A stretch of 21,236 nucleotides of DNA. Source: Gallionellaceae bacterium UBA6222 (lineage in GTDB: Bacteria; Pseudomonadota; Gammaproteobacteria; Burkholderiales; Gallionellaceae). The notes beneath the pieces were generated by a model. It did not search any database. It was not told where the DNA came from and saw nothing but the letters and a program-made list of their open reading frames with translations. How positions within the stretch are numbered: the first letter of the stretch is position 1; each line of letters opens with the position of its first letter. The DNA lies in assembly GCA_002421915.1 (NCBI GenBank), contig DISA01000051.1:1-21236 (forward strand), given 5' to 3'. Both the position numbers and the translations under genes were made by a program. This document shows, in pieces, positions 21,075 to 21,236 of the stretch.

Positions 21075-21236
21075 TTATTTCAGCCGCCGGATATTGGCGC
21101 CGAGCCGGGAGAGCTTGGCTTCGAGGTGTTCGTAGCCGCGGTCGAGGTGGTAGATGCGGTCGATGACGGTCTCGCCCTGTGCCACCAGCCCGGCAATGAC
21201 GAGGCAGGCGGAGGCGCGCAGGTCGGTGGCCATCAC
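21075..21236 (-). CDS. murA: UDP-N-acetylglucosamine 1-carboxyvinyltransferase, C-terminal end
   Basis: Only the last 53 residues are in the window; the gene continues past the right edge. They read VMATDLRASACLVIAGLVAQ, GETVIDRIYHLDRGYEHLEA and KLSRLGANIRRLK. This is the conserved MurA end, including the ATDLRASA segment near the active site. MurA transfers enolpyruvate to UDP-GlcNAc in the first step of peptidoglycan synthesis in the cytoplasm. A second, broken copy of its 3' end lies about 0.8 kb downstream (20263-20427). Confidence 0.93.
   Translation of the reverse strand: MMATDLRASACLVIAGLVAQGETVIDRIYHLDRGYEHLEAKLSRLGANIRRLK

Noticed and set aside
1..21236. CRISPR array
   Set aside because: No regularly spaced direct repeats with unique spacers were seen; the repeats present are dispersed hairpins.

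Overview
The window looks like the chromosome of a betaproteobacterium, most plausibly of the Nitrosomonadales/Gallionellaceae type. The grounds are the gene order kdsD-kdsC-lptC-lptA-lptB-rpoN-hpf-ptsN-hprK-rapZ, an HPr kinase in a proteobacterial PTS-Ntr setting, and a gene for an outer-membrane fused cytochrome-porin resembling Cyc2 of neutrophilic iron oxidisers. The genus is an inference; no rRNA gene is present.

Left edge (1-263). A 3' fragment of a CAU-anticodon tRNA gene (211-263) has no matching 5' half. To its left lie short direct and inverted repeats and the start of a minus-strand gene. This fits the distal end of an integrative element inserted in a tRNA gene outside the window, with the host chromosome resuming at about 264.

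Core block, minus strand (333-9834). From right to left it encodes Kdo synthesis (kdsD, kdsC), the LPS transport parts lptC, lptA and lptB, sigma-54 (rpoN), the ribosome hibernation factor (hpf), EIIA-Ntr (ptsN), HPr kinase (hprK) and RapZ. Most genes overlap or lie within about 20 nt of each other, as in one long operon. A NusG-domain-II protein, a Gx-family transporter and the flavin prenyltransferase UbiX follow. Two gaps in this block (2026-2088 and 4002-4064) hold copies of a 63-nt hairpin repeat whose inner 7-bp stem is completely different in the two copies, yet still paired. A strong -10 box just before kdsD suggests a leaderless transcript. The 370-nt space between kdsD and the divergent Kef-type antiporter gene is mostly palindromic interspersed repeats.

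Accessory-looking right half (12.2-21.2 kb). An HTH antitoxin sits beside a broken RelE-type toxin gene. A type IV pilin-like gene has a consensus sigma-54 promoter and is divergent from a multi-pass sensor histidine kinase. Then come hicA-hicB, the Cyc2-like cytochrome-porin with its own terminator, a SEC-C/TPR/sulfotransferase fusion, a DUF1902-HicA pair and an RHH-ParE pair. The ParDE-like pair lies between two copies of the murA 3' end: the real gene, running off the right edge, and an internally deleted remnant.

How the parts may work together: rpoN and ptsN supply sigma-54 and PTS-Ntr functions, and the pilin promoter is a likely sigma-54 target. The histidine kinase beside the pilin may be its sensor (inference; no response regulator is visible). 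The cytochrome-porin would carry electrons from an extracellular donor, perhaps Fe(II), across the outer membrane. The toxin-antitoxin modules and interspersed repeats mark the right half as a plastic region.
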